Shown piece by piece: positions 37,501-47,882 of a stretch of 64,000 nucleotides of DNA. The DNA is taken from NCBI GenBank assembly GCA_027625915.1, contig JANTQA010000026.1, positions 6,572,001-6,636,000 of the forward strand, given 5' to 3'. Below the pieces are notes generated by a model. It searched no databases. It was given only the letters and a program-made list of their open reading frames with translations, and was not told the DNA's origin. Position 1 is the stretch's first letter. The number at the start of each line of letters is the position of its first letter. Made by a program: the position numbers and the translations under genes. The stretch is from Anaeramoeba flamelloides. Lineage: Eukaryota > Metamonada > Anaeramoebidae.

Positions 37501-40282
37501 AATCTTCCACCGATTCTTCCTTCTTATCAAATCTTTTGCCTTTTTTTTCTTTTTCTTTTTCTTTTTCTTTTTCTTTTTCTTTTTCTTTTTCACTTTTTTT
37601 TCCATTTGGGGTTTCACTTGATTTTTCTTTTTCTAGATTTATTACCTTATTTTCCACTTTTATTTCATTTTTTTCTTCATATAGCTGGTTTTCGATTTTA
37701 ACGTTATTTTGTTCTTTTGTAATTTCATTTTCTTTCTTTATTTCTTGTCCTGCGTTATTGCTATTTTTATAATTCTCATTAGTCGACTCTAAATTAATAA
37801 TTCCGTCTTTAGCTTTTTTATCTTTAGCCTCATTTTGATTATTTTCATTTTCTATTACTCCAATTTCTTTTTTTTCATTTATTTCTTCATCTTCCAAATC
37901 TAAATCTATTTTAATTAACTCATCATCTACTGCATATAAATCATTGTCTAATTCAATTTCACCAACTTCATTTCTAAGTAGTTTTAATTGGGATAATTGA
38001 TTTTCAAACAAGTTTTTTGATTGTTCTAATTCTTCAATTGTAATAATTTCATTATCATATTCATCATCGTCATCGTCGTCGTCATCATCATCATCACTAT
38101 CACCATCGTATTCATCGTAGTCATCGTCGTCGTCATCATCGTCATCGCCGTCATCGTTATCACTATCGTCATCATAATTCGAATTTAAAATACTGTTAAC
38201 TTGATTTTTTTCAATATCATTACTTTTTTCTTCATTTGTATTTTCATCTTCATTTTCAGAAGAAATCTTCATATCTTTCTTTTTATTTTTCTTAGCCTTA
38301 TTAATTTTATTAATTAAAATTTTTTTTGATTGGTTTCTATCCTTTTCAGTAATTTCTTCTGGTATCACTGATGCATCGTTATAACCAAGTTGTGCTAATA
38401 GATCAAATTCTTCATTATCTTGGATGTTTTCTCTTTGCTTCAGAGTTTGAAATCGCGAAACTGTGTTTAATACATTATCATCGGACTGATCAGAATCTTC
38501 ACTATATTTTGGAACCACTTTATCATCATTTTTTATTTTTTTTTTTTTTTTTTTTTTTTTTCTTGTTTGATCAGGCTCTTCAAAGAAGGCTAATAATTTT
38601 AATTCTTCTTCTAACATTTTTTTGTCTCTTTTATTCTGTTCAAGATCATTATTAATAACTGAAGAATATTCATTTTCATCTTCGTCATCATCACCGTCGT
38701 CTTCATTTGAACTTAAAATACCGGTAATATTTGAAAGTTTATTTAACTTTTTTGATATTGGGAAAAAGCTATTTTCATTCCTATTTTGATTATTTTCATT
38801 TCCAGATTCACTTTCAGACTCATTTTCAGATTTATTTTCATTTTCATTTTCAGTTTCAGTTTGAGATTCGTTTTCTTGTTCGTTTGAATTCACATTGTCC
38901 GTGTCATTTTCATTTTCGGATCGAGAATTTTTAGGTTCGGATTGAGAATTTTTAGGTTCGGATTCGGATTTTTTTCTAGTTAAAGAATCATTATCTGAAG
39001 AACTAAAACTAAATTCAAATTTATTTTTTGTTTCTTTTTTTGTTTCTACACTTGCGTTCACTTCAATCCATTCAAAATTTGTTTTAACTGATGAAACTAT
39101 ATCATTTTCTTTCAAATAATCCTCAACAAAAATCTCTTTGTCTGTATCTGTATCTGTATCTGTACTAGTGTCTGTGTCCGTGTCTGTATTTTTACTTGTT
39201 GTTTCATGATTTTCAGAACTTTTGTCGATAAAATTCTTCTCGTTAATTATAGTTTTATCAATTTTTCTCGGTAGTTTTTCTTTATTGGAGTTATCTTTTT
39301 CAATTTCAGAAATTTCAATTTTTGTCCGAATTTCTTCTTTGATTTTATTGTTTTGAACAGAGCTTTGAATTTCTTGATTTGGTTTCAATTGGTTTTTATT
39401 TTGATTTGGTTCTAAATGGTGCTTGTTATTGCAAATTAATGTTTCATTAAATGAGTCTTTTGTTTGTTCTTGAAAAATCACATTGCTTTCATTTAAATCA
39501 TTTCCCATATTGGTTGTATCAAAACTCGTTTTCTTATTGTCTTGTTCTTCAGTCTCATTTTCTTTATTTTTGGATTGGAGAATATTTGTTTGATCGTGTG
39601 ATATATCTTCGTTTTTTGTTTCTTCTTGATCGTTATTGTTATTAATAGCTGTTTGTAAAGTTATTTCTTTTTGATTTTTGTCTCGTTGAAAAGTTTTTAA
39701 TTCTTCAGAAGCCGTTTCAGTTTCTTCAAAACTTTGGTTTTCGTTTTCATTTTCTTCTTCTTCTTCTTTTTTATTTTCTTTTTCAACACCTTTTATTTCA
39801 TTTCCCTTTTCATTTTCCTTTTCGTTTTCTTTTTCATTTTCGTTTTCTTTTTCATTTTCGTTTGAATTTTCTTCTTTCTCTTGTTCTACTTCTTGTGTTA
39901 TTTCTATTTTATCATTTTCATTATCATTGCCAGTAAATGATTGTTTTACATTTTCGTTTTCATTTTGGTTTTCTTGGTTGGTAATTGTTGTTTTATGTAG
40001 ATCAAGTTGAGGGATTGTTGATAACTCTTCTTGGTTGATTTCTGTTGTTTCAAAAATACAGACCACCTTATCACCAGAATCTAAAAGATCGATAACATAG
40101 TCTTCTTCATACAAATACTCGTCGTCAATTGTTTTGAGTGATGCAATTTTCCTTTTTGTAAAAATATTTCTTTTTTGGATTTTTGTAATGAGTGTTGAGA
40201 TTAATTCATTTTCTAAATCCCGAATTGGGATTCTCATTTTTTTTTCTCCAACAAGAGCTACAACATGAAACCGTTTTGACAT
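34577..40282 (-). CDS. Giant U-box protein with C-terminal PH-like repeats
   Basis: 1901-residue protein, no recognised orthologue. Residues 4-79 (RFHVVALVGEKK to KVVCIFET) look like a ubiquitin-like beta-grasp fold. Residues 80-970 are acidic low-complexity sequence (Asp, Glu, Asn, Lys runs). A U-box lies at 980-1049 (KLTCPLTGKLFKDAV, PYGHTFERKAL, CPITKKPM), with no zinc ligands as expected, so it is a candidate E3/E4 ubiquitin ligase. Residues about 1160-1901 read as some six modules of 90-110 residues, each a series of beta strands closed by an amphipathic helix such as CLHFFNHLQQVY, RIKFSNYLQK or FSETFLEINKL. This resembles PH, GRAM or FACT-Pob3-like barrels. The last modules are split by a Lys-rich spacer. 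The start ATG directly follows CTTTAG. A 5' UTR intron 40371-40283 (GTATTT..TTTAG, 89 bases) is likely. No intron is needed within the coding region. Confidence 0.82.
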   Translation of the reverse strand: MSKRFHVVALVGEKKMRIPIRDLENELISTLITKIQKRNIFTKRKIASLKTIDDEYLYEEDYVIDLLDSGDKVVCIFETTEINQEELSTIPQLDLHKTTITNQENQNENENVKQSFTGNDNENDKIEITQEVEQEKEENSNENEKENENEKENEKENEKGNEIKGVEKENKKEEEEENENENQSFEETETASEELKTFQRDKNQKEITLQTAINNNNDQEETKNEDISHDQTNILQSKNKENETEEQDNKKTSFDTTNMGNDLNESNVIFQEQTKDSFNETLICNNKHHLEPNQNKNQLKPNQEIQSSVQNNKIKEEIRTKIEISEIEKDNSNKEKLPRKIDKTIINEKNFIDKSSENHETTSKNTDTDTDTSTDTDTDTDKEIFVEDYLKENDIVSSVKTNFEWIEVNASVETKKETKNKFEFSFSSSDNDSLTRKKSESEPKNSQSEPKNSRSENENDTDNVNSNEQENESQTETENENENKSENESESESGNENNQNRNENSFFPISKKLNKLSNITGILSSNEDDGDDDEDENEYSSVINNDLEQNKRDKKMLEEELKLLAFFEEPDQTRKKKKKKKKIKNDDKVVPKYSEDSDQSDDNVLNTVSRFQTLKQRENIQDNEEFDLLAQLGYNDASVIPEEITEKDRNQSKKILINKINKAKKNKKKDMKISSENEDENTNEEKSNDIEKNQVNSILNSNYDDDSDNDDGDDDDDDDDDYDEYDGDSDDDDDDDDDDDEYDNEIITIEELEQSKNLFENQLSQLKLLRNEVGEIELDNDLYAVDDELIKIDLDLEDEEINEKKEIGVIENENNQNEAKDKKAKDGIINLESTNENYKNSNNAGQEIKKENEITKEQNNVKIENQLYEEKNEIKVENKVINLEKEKSSETPNGKKSEKEKEKEKEKEKEKEKKGKRFDKKEESVEDFIITEEIEFEFEKNKEDYRKLQKQIALIRQEVNELEYSSKKKTKKKNPKNKLPRKLTCPLTGKLFKDAVSTPYGHTFERKALVRHLSFNDYCPITKKPMALKQISSSIVMRKLCNKWRKENGIVDDDETSSDDNDIDIEMKIEENDVINDTLNYNDNPNKIQNRNENENGQDKEEENENGKEKERNNLNRPSLTNLFNINYSDDDNIQQNEVENKNDDKVGLIKKNSETRSYPTNVVQIVNYYVLSLDQNQTFSDPLTISFQNYQIIFTYIDGRNDRNFLNEVTVLRNSKMKEIEKITTAQGEIVVQFSNLKESKKFYEEFKLKKNQLIESLEKERLFSINYSENEFQIKIKGKIKFENRSVELIPNQGNIFKSDLLQSKIVYKNKEKKSIKLLLTKQQFMISFLNQFDYELCLHFFNHLQQVYLKNENNKSEEKKVDVNSDDDKEDKNDDDKKVQKEEDIEQFDIKIIKNKSEKKIKTKITIKDKKIVSFIDFNRVLIKDSIDNIQYQFHYLSKKRIQIIFPSLLKKFLIEFNNIESRIKFSNYLQKKDLKVNPKNKELKVHSKNKKGKEKEKGKETETETETETEKKKEKEKEKKNKKRKDNGNEAGKEEREEVNVTVNGDKKTDEGENKPILKTFKIKTVNLQFKTLEFCKIILTKDKFKIKFLNSEEEYNYTQIRHFKHKQKADFSMIQLKKKKLFVIFSSSEIREEFSETFLEINKLIEMNDEEENKNTGSDSGDNEKKKKRKKKKKRNKNKKKSKNKDKSNEKKGNEINNGGKKNEKMISKFQILYVDRKIMRRNGNGILQIFNNKLIFQDQNNESRQANYEDAFILLDPDQIEYVSIYITPDKKKWPFMMRSKKDVEKLSKIFPLKKPIQSNHFFAKITKSTMKNFPSRTMVKITLEIGLITVIFVQTKKQTKRTIKLNSSLYFEKDPNKNKIANIKISKKKHLCLRFNSFLFVDSFIFHLNKFVKK

Positions 40283-41680
40283 CTAAAGAAGGAATCCAAA
40301 TTTAGATCTCGATAGGAAAAAGAACAATGCAAAAGTCTTGTTGACAAAAAAATGATCCAGCATTAAAATACCTAAGCCGTATTTAATTCTGTTTTGTCAA
40401 AACCGATAATTCAATTCGGAGTATGTTGTTTTGTGTTGAAACAACATGAGAGTTCCTCCTTTTGCTTCAAATACCAATAAAAATTTACTGGAATTTGAAC
40501 TTTAAATCGGAAATAATTTCACTTCATTTTCCCATTTTTTCTTAATAAAATAAAGTTTTATAAATTACAACCTACTTCTTTGAAAAGTCTTTTTAGAAAA
40601 GGGAATTGAAAAGGAAGCTAATACTATTCCCATTTAGTAACCAAATACCAGTAAAAAAATGTTCCAAGAAATCTTCTTTGCTTAAAGAGATTTGTTTGAT
40701 TAACTGGTTCACAAACAGATCTAAAAAAATCTAGAGAACTTTAGGGGTGTGTATGGATTAATTTTTGCTTTGGTTTTAAAAAGTTGTGATAATAAATGAA
40801 AAAACAATCTTTTTTTTATTTAAGGGTGGATCTGTTATTTCCTCTTGTTTTTAAAGATTCTAAAAAACTTTATTTTAACTCAAAAATTCGTCCATTGTCG
40901 ATTAGGGATAACAAATTGATCTAACCCCCATTCCAAAATTTGGACAAACCCAAAATTAAAAATAGGAAAACAAAAACTCAATTTATGATATTTTTCCAAA
41001 CCTAATTTTCAACCTCATTTAAGTTAAAAGGTATTAATGTTTTTATATGTAATCATTTCCATCTAAATAAAAGAAAAAAATAAAAAACTCAGAAATATTA
41101 ATCAATGTTTCCAAAATGAAGAAATGAACATAACAAAAAATTGTATTGGCTAATTAGTTGAAATTTAACAAATATTTTTTGATCAATCAAATGATAATAT
41201 ATAATAAACTAATAGTATGTAATTTTTCCATTTAACAACTCAACTTGTACCTTCTATTAATTATTGGGGGTGGGGTCATGATCAAATGAAATATATTACT
41301 AACAAGAAAAAAGGGTAAAGAAAAAAAAACATAATAGTAAAGAAAAAAATGAAACAGTTTTTAAAATCAAAATTAGTAGCAAATTAAATCGAAAGAAGCA
41401 TGTTTTTAACATATTAAACATTTAAATTTTGTTTAAAAATAACCAATTTAGTTAATTTTTTATTTTTTTCAAATAATATCTTAATAATTTTGTTGCGATC
41501 GATCACATATGTCAATTTATTTTTTAATTCAGATTCTTAGATTTTTTGATTGCTTTCATGAATAAAGCAGTTCCAAACAAAATTGCACAATCTTTAATTA
41601 GAGTTAAGTAATTTGTTTTTTTTTTTTTTTTTATAATTTGTAGAATTTTGGTTGATTTTTATTGACAGTATCAGGATATC
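40283..41680. other. Upstream flank of the U-box gene
   Basis: Contains the putative 5' UTR intron (40283-40371) and a MITE (40488-40651) about 200 bases upstream of the start codon, where it could affect the promoter. No gene is seen up to 41680. Confidence 0.5.
40488..40651. mobile_element. MITE, CTGGTATTTG family, intact ends
   Basis: A 164-base unit with inverted ends CTGGAATTTGAACT and CCAAATACCAG, flanked by TA on both sides (40486-40487, 40652-40653). The TA duplication and end sequence suggest a Tc1/mariner-type non-autonomous element. Its length is almost identical to the copy at 48505-48667. Confidence 0.7.
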
Positions 41681-42609
41681 TAAGCTAAATTTCAAAAATA
41701 GGGTCATCATTAGTATTTTCTAAATTATTGGTATGTGTGTTGTGTTAACCAAATATTCTGAACACAATATCTTTTAAAAGTCATTATTGAATATTTAATA
41801 TCAAGAAAAAATCTTCTTTTAATGAAAATTTCCCAGAGTTGAATTCATTTTTTTGCAATTTTTCTTTCAAAATGATTCCATATTGTTATTTTTATGTTGA
41901 ATGAACAAGAAAATTTTTGAAAACCGTTAATATTCAAGAGATGAGATTAATTAGCATTGGAGAAAGGGATTGTAAAATTCAAAGAAAGTAAAACACCCAA
42001 GAAGTGTTTGCTTCGAAAACAAGTATCAACCAAATTTGCTTTAATGAGTTACAATGGTACCTTGAAAAGTGAAGAAATAACAAGATCAAATAAGATCTTC
42101 TTTTCTCTTTCATTTGGAGACAATGTGATGAATGTGATCGTATTCATTTTATCTTTGAGTTCTTTTTTGTACATTCAGAAAATTTGTTTTGTTTTCATTT
42201 TCTTTTCTTTTTCTTTTTCTTTTTCTTTCTTTTGTTGAGATTCTTTTTATCTTGAAAAAGGTATCAAGGAAAGTTTGGGTTGATACCAAAGGCGTAAATA
42301 GTAAAAATCTGATAACTCTGATGGAAAGTTGTTTCAAAAGGTTCTTGGAAGCAATGGTGAATCTTAAATGGATAATTTTAAGATGAAAAATCATTTCAAA
42401 AATAGGGTCAGATTTATTTTTTTCTTTATAGGTTTCTTTTCTCTATTCTTTTATTAGAAATAATAATTAAAACAGAAAAGGGTGTTTTAGACAGTTATTT
42501 TTTAGTTTTAAGTTCTGATTTTTCTGGTTTGAGTTTTGGTATTCACTAAATGAGAAACTACAATTTTTTTTCAATCAAAAATTTGCCCCTATTTTTGAAA
42601 TTAAGCTTA
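41681..42609. mobile_element. 929-base TA-flanked inverted-repeat element
   Basis: Ends TAAGCTAAATTTCAAAAATA (41681) and its inverted partner (42587-42609) match at 22 of 23 positions and are bounded by TA. A third copy of the end, in direct orientation, lies at about 42394-42412. This is the same layout as the two 518-base elements at 12172 and 12837. Open frames at 41957-42184 and 42240-42386 have protein-like composition (KFKESKTPKKCLLRK; RKVWVDTKGVNSKNL) and may be transposase remnants, but no catalytic triad is recognisable. Confidence 0.65.
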
Positions 42610-44141
42610 TTTAAATACTTTGAAAACAATTTTAGAAATAATAATTTTATTCAATGATTTTAAAAAACCATGTACTTTGTATGAAAAAAAAATTAATAAA
42701 TATAACTTCTTATTTTTTTTTATTGTTGTTAAAAAATACTAGCCAATTCAATAACAGGTAGTATATCTAAGTATTCAATCACTTTTAGTTGTAAATTACT
42801 TGATTTTTGTAAAAATATTAAAATATAAGGAATGTCTTTTATTTAATTTTCTTCATAATTTTACAAATTTATTAAGTTTTTATTTCCTTTTATTCTTGTA
42901 AAAGATATATAAATTACAATACAGTTATCATAATTATTTAAATTTCTGAAAGGGGATTTAATTGTAAAATCATACTTTTCACGTTTTTTAATTAATGAAA
43001 AAAAATTTGAACTTTTTTCATACAAAATTAACTCATTAAAGATATATTTCTTTTAATTAATTTTAAAGAATTAATTTACCATTTTTATATAGTAAGTTAA
43101 TAGGTATAAAAAATTACCAAATATTATCTATTATTTTCTTGTGGTCATTCATTAGAACTTATTTACAAAATTTCTTGGATTTTTTTTATTGTAATAATTT
43201 CTATTGAAACAGTTAGTAAAAGTCTTAAATTTGAAATACTTGAGCTTAACTGATAATTTAAATATTTTTGTGTTTTCGGTGTGTAATTTTGATTTTTAAT
43301 TTTTTCAAAATATTCTTGTTGAGTGTCGTCAAGTACCATTGAGAGAATCAAATTGCCTTCAAGTGTCTAATTGTTCCATAATTAAAAGGAATAGAGTAAA
43401 ATAAAATGATTTTACTCTATTCTTTTAACCTTTGGTAAAGCTAACATTAGTTTTTTTATTAATATAACAAACAAAAAGGAAATTTGTAAAAATTTCCCTT
43501 TTATTTCAAAAAAAAAAAAAAACAAACCAATGTTACTTTTCTTGAGGTTTTCTGTTTTATATATAAAGTGTTCTAGGTTTTTTATAAGGTTTTCTGTTAT
43601 ATTTCGAAAATCTATTGATTTTCGGTTTATTTCAAAAACTCAAGAAAACCGAAAAACAATCTAATCATTATCCAAATAAACCGATAACTCAAGAAAACCG
43701 AAACACACTTCTCTAACTTGTAGAACTCATCAACACATTCTATTTATAATTCTATATTTCTTTTTCTTCTCTCTTTTTTTTTGTTCTTCTCTTTTGGCTT
43801 CCAATTTGTTTTTATTCCTTCTTAGTTGGTTAATTTCATTAATTTCACAAAATAAGGTAGATATAAATATTTTTAATTTTTTTAAATTTAGATTTTCTTT
43901 TTATTGACAAAAAGGATTTTCTTTTATAAAATATTAAATAAAGTATCAAGAATAACACTTAAATAAATGAGAAAAATAAATCTTTGAAAAATTTTGAGTT
44001 TTATTTTGTAAAAAAATTATAAAAACAAAAAATTAGAATTTCAGAATTAAAAAAAAAATAAATAAAATTTTTCAAAAATAAATCAAAAACAATCGTCAAA
44101 AATGTGAAAATACCACATTTATTATTTAACCAATATATATA
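42610..44141. other. AT-rich spacer with small hairpins
   Basis: Gene-free. Holds the hairpin at 43383-43428, and at 43525-43715 several copies in both orientations of a CTCAAGAAAACCGAA word that can fold on itself. Confidence 0.5.
43383..43428. repeat. Hairpin related to 19167-19241
   Basis: Arms 43383-43402 and 43409-43428 (TAAAAGGAATAGAGTAAAAT and complement). The flanks share GTGTC, CAAGT and AGCTTTACC words with the reverse orientation of the 19.1-kb repeat. Confidence 0.5.
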
Positions 44142-45036
44142 TTATTTTTGTTCAAGAAGTGATAATTTTTTTGATTTTAATAAAACTCTTTGTGGTATAT
44201 CATCATTTATATGTAAATTCATTGCAATTTGGGTATTATTTTTTGAGAGATTATAACCTACATTAGACTCTTTCACTGAATCAAATAATTTTTTAATTGT
44301 ATCATCAAGTTCATTTGTTACGATATGATATTTGATCTTAATATTATTATCATTAATTGTTTTGGTGTCTTTTGTTGATTCCAAATTATATAATTTTCTT
44401 CGATCCCATTTTCCTTGATAGGTTATTCCTAAAGAGTCTAATTTAATATTATTCAATGTGGAATATAATACAAATGTGCTTAAGGACATTGAACTTATGG
44501 ATGCAGCCATTACTTTATGCCAGTCTGGTATTGTATTTGTACCCCCAATTTCAATGGGCCAATCTATTCCATATATAACTTCACCCTTTTTTTCACAGGA
44601 TAAATATCCTTTAAATAGGCCCTGTGCACTATTATTTTTCAGATTCCAGAATCCTTGCACAGTAAAGGGTACAATATATTCAGTCTTCTTTTTTTGATAT
44701 TTTTTTGAAAGTTTTTTGACTTTTTTGATCTTCAGCCCATTTAAAATACCTTTCCCGTTTTCTTTTCTAGTCGTATTCTCAGTCGTTGTTTCAAGATCAT
44801 AATCCAATTCAAATTTGGAACTTGAGGTTAAATAATCAATTATACTGCATTGGCTTTTTACTTTTTCAAAGCACTTTTGGATTTCTATTTTATGTTCAGA
44901 AGATTGGACATATATTTTGATATTTATCAAGGGAACTAAAATATCATTAATATTGGGTACTAAATATTTTTTATAATTTTTTTGAAAAATTATTTTTGCA
45001 AATACCTCTTTCAGTTTTAAGCAATTTACTGAACAT
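44142..45036 (-). CDS. OsmC-family protein lacking the expected catalytic cysteine
   Basis: Inferred exons are 45036-45006 (ATG, MFSKLLKTER) and 44935-44142, with a 70-base intron 45005-44936 (GTATTT..TTTTAG), giving 274 residues. The open frame otherwise begins with TTG, which is why the short upstream exon is added. The C-terminal half (about 95-274) fits the OsmC/Ohr fold: a strand region, IEIGGTNTIPDW, then the central helix KVMAASISSMSLSTFVLYS, then NIKLDSLGITYQGKWD, matching the family's GG-x-n-P..LLAALxxCxxxT and GI-x-L-x-x-V-x-x-x-G pattern. Family members reduce organic hydroperoxides through two cysteines. The helix cysteine position here is Ser/Met (about 156-160), so peroxidase activity is doubtful. 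Residues 1-90 form an added Lys-rich extension. A basic N-terminus could target a mitochondrion-related organelle, where a Trichomonas OsmC is known to act. Confidence 0.72.
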
Positions 45037-45555
45037 GTTGTAACAAAAGATCTAGGTTTTTTTAAAATTTTTATTAATCATGATAATTAGATTCAATATA
45101 AAACAAGAAAAAAATTATTAATATTGTTTATTGTTTATTGTATATTAATTTATATTTCCTTTAAAATTAAATTTTGATTTTTTTTACTTTTAGGAAAAAA
45201 TTTAAAATATTTAAATCAAACTAATTTAATATTTAAAAAAATTGTGAAAATTTCAAAAGAGTGTGATTTATTTTTTTCAATGTGTTTTTGAGATTTTTAT
45301 AAATTTAGAATTTTCGAAAAAAAGAGATATCTTTCTTTCAAAGAAATGGAATTAGTATTTATTGTTTGTATTTTTAAAAATACAAAACAATAAATACCCC
45401 ACTTTTTAGGAAAATTAAGTTTCTTTTAGCATAAAACGAAGAAAATAACATCGAGTTTGTGGTTTATTTATTTATTTATTTATTTGAGTGGGTTTTCATT
45501 AAATCTAGGCATATTATTTGTACAAAACAAACAGTTTTATTTTTTGATTCTTAAT
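45037..45555. other. Spacer upstream of the OsmC-like gene
   Basis: AT-rich, with no gene. Contains a TTTA tandem run near 45465-45484 and a short inverted pair (TATTTATTGTTTGTATTTTT / AAAATACAAAACAATAAATA) at 45356-45396. Confidence 0.5.
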
Positions 45556-45876
45556 TCAAATTATAAAGATTTTTAACCTAAAACATCTCTCTTTTAAATC
45601 TTTATAATCTGTTCTACCCATTTTGAAAAAATGGCTTGAACTTTTTTTAAATTCCAAAGAAATTTGTGAAAGATTCTTTTTAGAAAGGATAAATTTTTTT
45701 AAGATTTTATACCTAGAAATACATCCACAATAAAATCCACAATCTCTGAAATTCTCTTCATTTTTTTCAATTATACACAAATTTAAAAAATAGGTATAAT
45801 GTTCTAAAATCTTATTTAAAATGATTTCAATCTTTCTATTTATCCTAGGGATATTTTTTTGGTTGAATGATATCAA
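45556..45876 (-). CDS. Hypothetical open frame of about 106 codons
   Basis: Unrecognised. It has more Cys and varied residues (FRDCGFYCGC, MGRTDYKDLKERC) than random AT-rich frames, and is predicted to be helical and basic. The frame opens with TTG, not ATG, and no splice acceptor joins it to an upstream exon, so it may be a decayed gene or chance. Confidence 0.2.
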   Translation of the reverse strand: MISFNQKNIPRINRKIEIILNKILEHYTYFLNLCIIEKNEENFRDCGFYCGCISRYKILKKFILSKKNLSQISLEFKKSSSHFFKMGRTDYKDLKERCFRLKIFII

Positions 45877-46902
45877 GGAATTATTTTTTTAGTCAAAATA
45901 AGATTATTCAAATATTAATTTCAATTAATATTTTTCATTATTTACAAAGTTTTTCTATTGAAGAAAGATAAAAAAATTGTTATAAGAAACAGTAATGTGT
46001 ACTAAAAATTGTAAAAAAGCAGTAAAAAAATTTTTATTTACCAGATAGATCGAAGAGATCGGCATACGTAGGATATGGATTTTTTTTTTTTCACTTAAAA
46101 AAAAAACAGAAAAAAATTTAATAAAAAAAAATAATTTTTTTTTTTTATTATCTGCAAAAGAAATATAATGTTTATTTTTATATCCAATTGTTAATTTTGT
46201 TGATCCATCTTTTATAATTTTTTCTAGAATGGTAAATTACTGTAACAAAAATAATACAACTTGATGATTGAAAATATTTTAAAATCTTTAAGTAGTTTAA
46301 AAAAGTGTGAAAGTGATATTTTCAAGAGTTTTCATCAAACTGATTAAAATATGAATTGTATTTTTATACGTGTCACTTTTTAAAACTAATAAACAACACT
46401 TTTGTAAAGAGTTTATCCCTGGTGACAACTACTTTTTTTTTGTATTTTATCACAAGTGAATTTTTTACATATTAATTTGTTAATTTCAAATATTTTTTTC
46501 ATTTATGATTTGTCTAGATTCCGATTTTATATAAATTTTTACATTCAAAAAACATGTTTTACTTTTTTTGATTCAATGTTAATTTATTTTTTAAAAAAAA
46601 AAAAATAATTTATTTTTTTGAGAAATATAGCCTTTTTGAAGAATTAATTCAGTAGTCAAGTTATCTACTTGTTTTTAAAAAAGTTTAAATGAAAAAAATG
46701 GATCAAAATATTCATAGGTTTTTTCAAATCCAAAATATTTTTTGAACAAAAATCAGAAAAAAAATTTTTATTTTATCAAAGTTTTGATCTATTCTTACAT
46801 TTTTCTTGAGACAAAAATTGGTTTTGATCCTTTTATTTCTAAAAGGAAAAATCTTTTCAAAAAAACAAAAAAATTTGTATTGCTCAATTCAGAAAATTAA
46901 AT
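45877..46902. other. Spacer with a GC-richer island at 46043-46082
   Basis: No gene can be supported. Positions 46043-46082 are far less AT-rich than the surroundings, contain a small GATC...GATC stem, and run into a long T tract. See findings. Confidence 0.4.
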
Positions 46903-47882
46903 TCAATGTTGAAACCATTTTATCGAGTAATATTCAATTCGTAATTGAAAAATATGCCTTATCCTTGAAAATAAAATTTCTGTCTTTTATTTTGAGAAAA
47001 AGAAAAACGAAAAAAAGAAAAAGAAAAACGAAAAAAAAAGACATAAAAAACATACTTTACAAATTCTGCCAAAATGGACATGATCAAGAATTGAAGAGGA
47101 CTAGGAGCTAGACCCAAACCACCATAATCTAAACTAAATCCTGACTTGATTGTGTGTTTCTTCAAGTAGTCCTTTTCAAAATTGTAAATAAAAGGTATTT
47201 TCTTATTGAAATTCCATTCAAAATTTTCTTCGTTTTGAAGAAGAAAATTGAGAGGCTTTGTGGGTGTGCTGTTTTTCAATGTCATATTAAGTTGACGCAT
47301 ATTACAATGATTGATCCAATTATGTTTTTTTTTAATTTCAAGACTTTCTTTTTGAACTTGTAAAAGAGTTAGGCCTGATTGTATTTTTTGTTGAGAAAGT
47401 GAATCTTGTAAAACGGAAATTTTTTTTTTGTATTGGAGGTTTGTTAAGAGTAAATTGTCTTTGGTTTGTTTTACTTCTTCTAACGCACTCAGTCTTCGGT
47501 TCAATTGTTCTTTCACTTTGCTTTCCTTTTTTTTATAGAGTTTGATAAGCTTATGGAAATCTTTTCTTTGTTTTTCGTTTTTTATTCGATTTAGGTTTAA
47601 GCATTTCTCGGCTTGAAGACACATCGAATCAAGAAGTGACTTTAAAGCTGTGGAAATAGTATTCCTTTCATCCTTGGCTTCATCTATTACACTTTGACTG
47701 GTCTCGTACAGCTTTTTAAGTGAAGGGAAAAAGTTGCTGTTAGCAAAGAAGATTTCTTCTTCTAATCGCTCAATCGTTTGATCATCACTTTGGTTTAAAC
47801 GAATTTTGACAGTGTTGGATGAATCTGAAGATGTGGTTAGAGGAGAATTTATCTTAGTATCAAGTGATTTTGATGATTTCAT
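46903..47882 (-). CDS. Coiled-coil protein of unknown function
   Basis: Starts at the ATG at 47882 (MKSSKSLDTK). A Ser/Thr-rich N-terminus (about 1-35) precedes a long helical, charged region (about 38-190) with heptad-like Leu/Ile spacing, including RLEEEIFFANS, LKKLYETSQ, KVKEQLNRRLSALEEVKQTK and LQVQKESLEIKKK. A distinctive globular-looking end follows (YGGLGLAPSPLQFLIMSIL). The open frame continues to 46959 as Phe/Ser-rich sequence typical of a translated T-rich intron. The likely donor is GTATGT (47055) and acceptor TTTCAAG (46964), giving a last exon 46963-46903 ending IKWFQH and a total of 295 residues. That last exon is tentative. No family recognised. The GG..PSP stretch recalls OsmC proteins but is too short to trust. 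Confidence 0.6.

Noticed and set aside
37436-37772. Lys- or Phe-rich open frames on both strands
   Set aside because: Alternative frames of the Lys/Glu repeats in the U-box gene.
46959-47055. Phe/Ser-rich C-terminus of the coiled-coil open frame
   Set aside because: Looks like read-through into an intron: GTATGT donor, T-rich tract and TTTCAAG acceptor.
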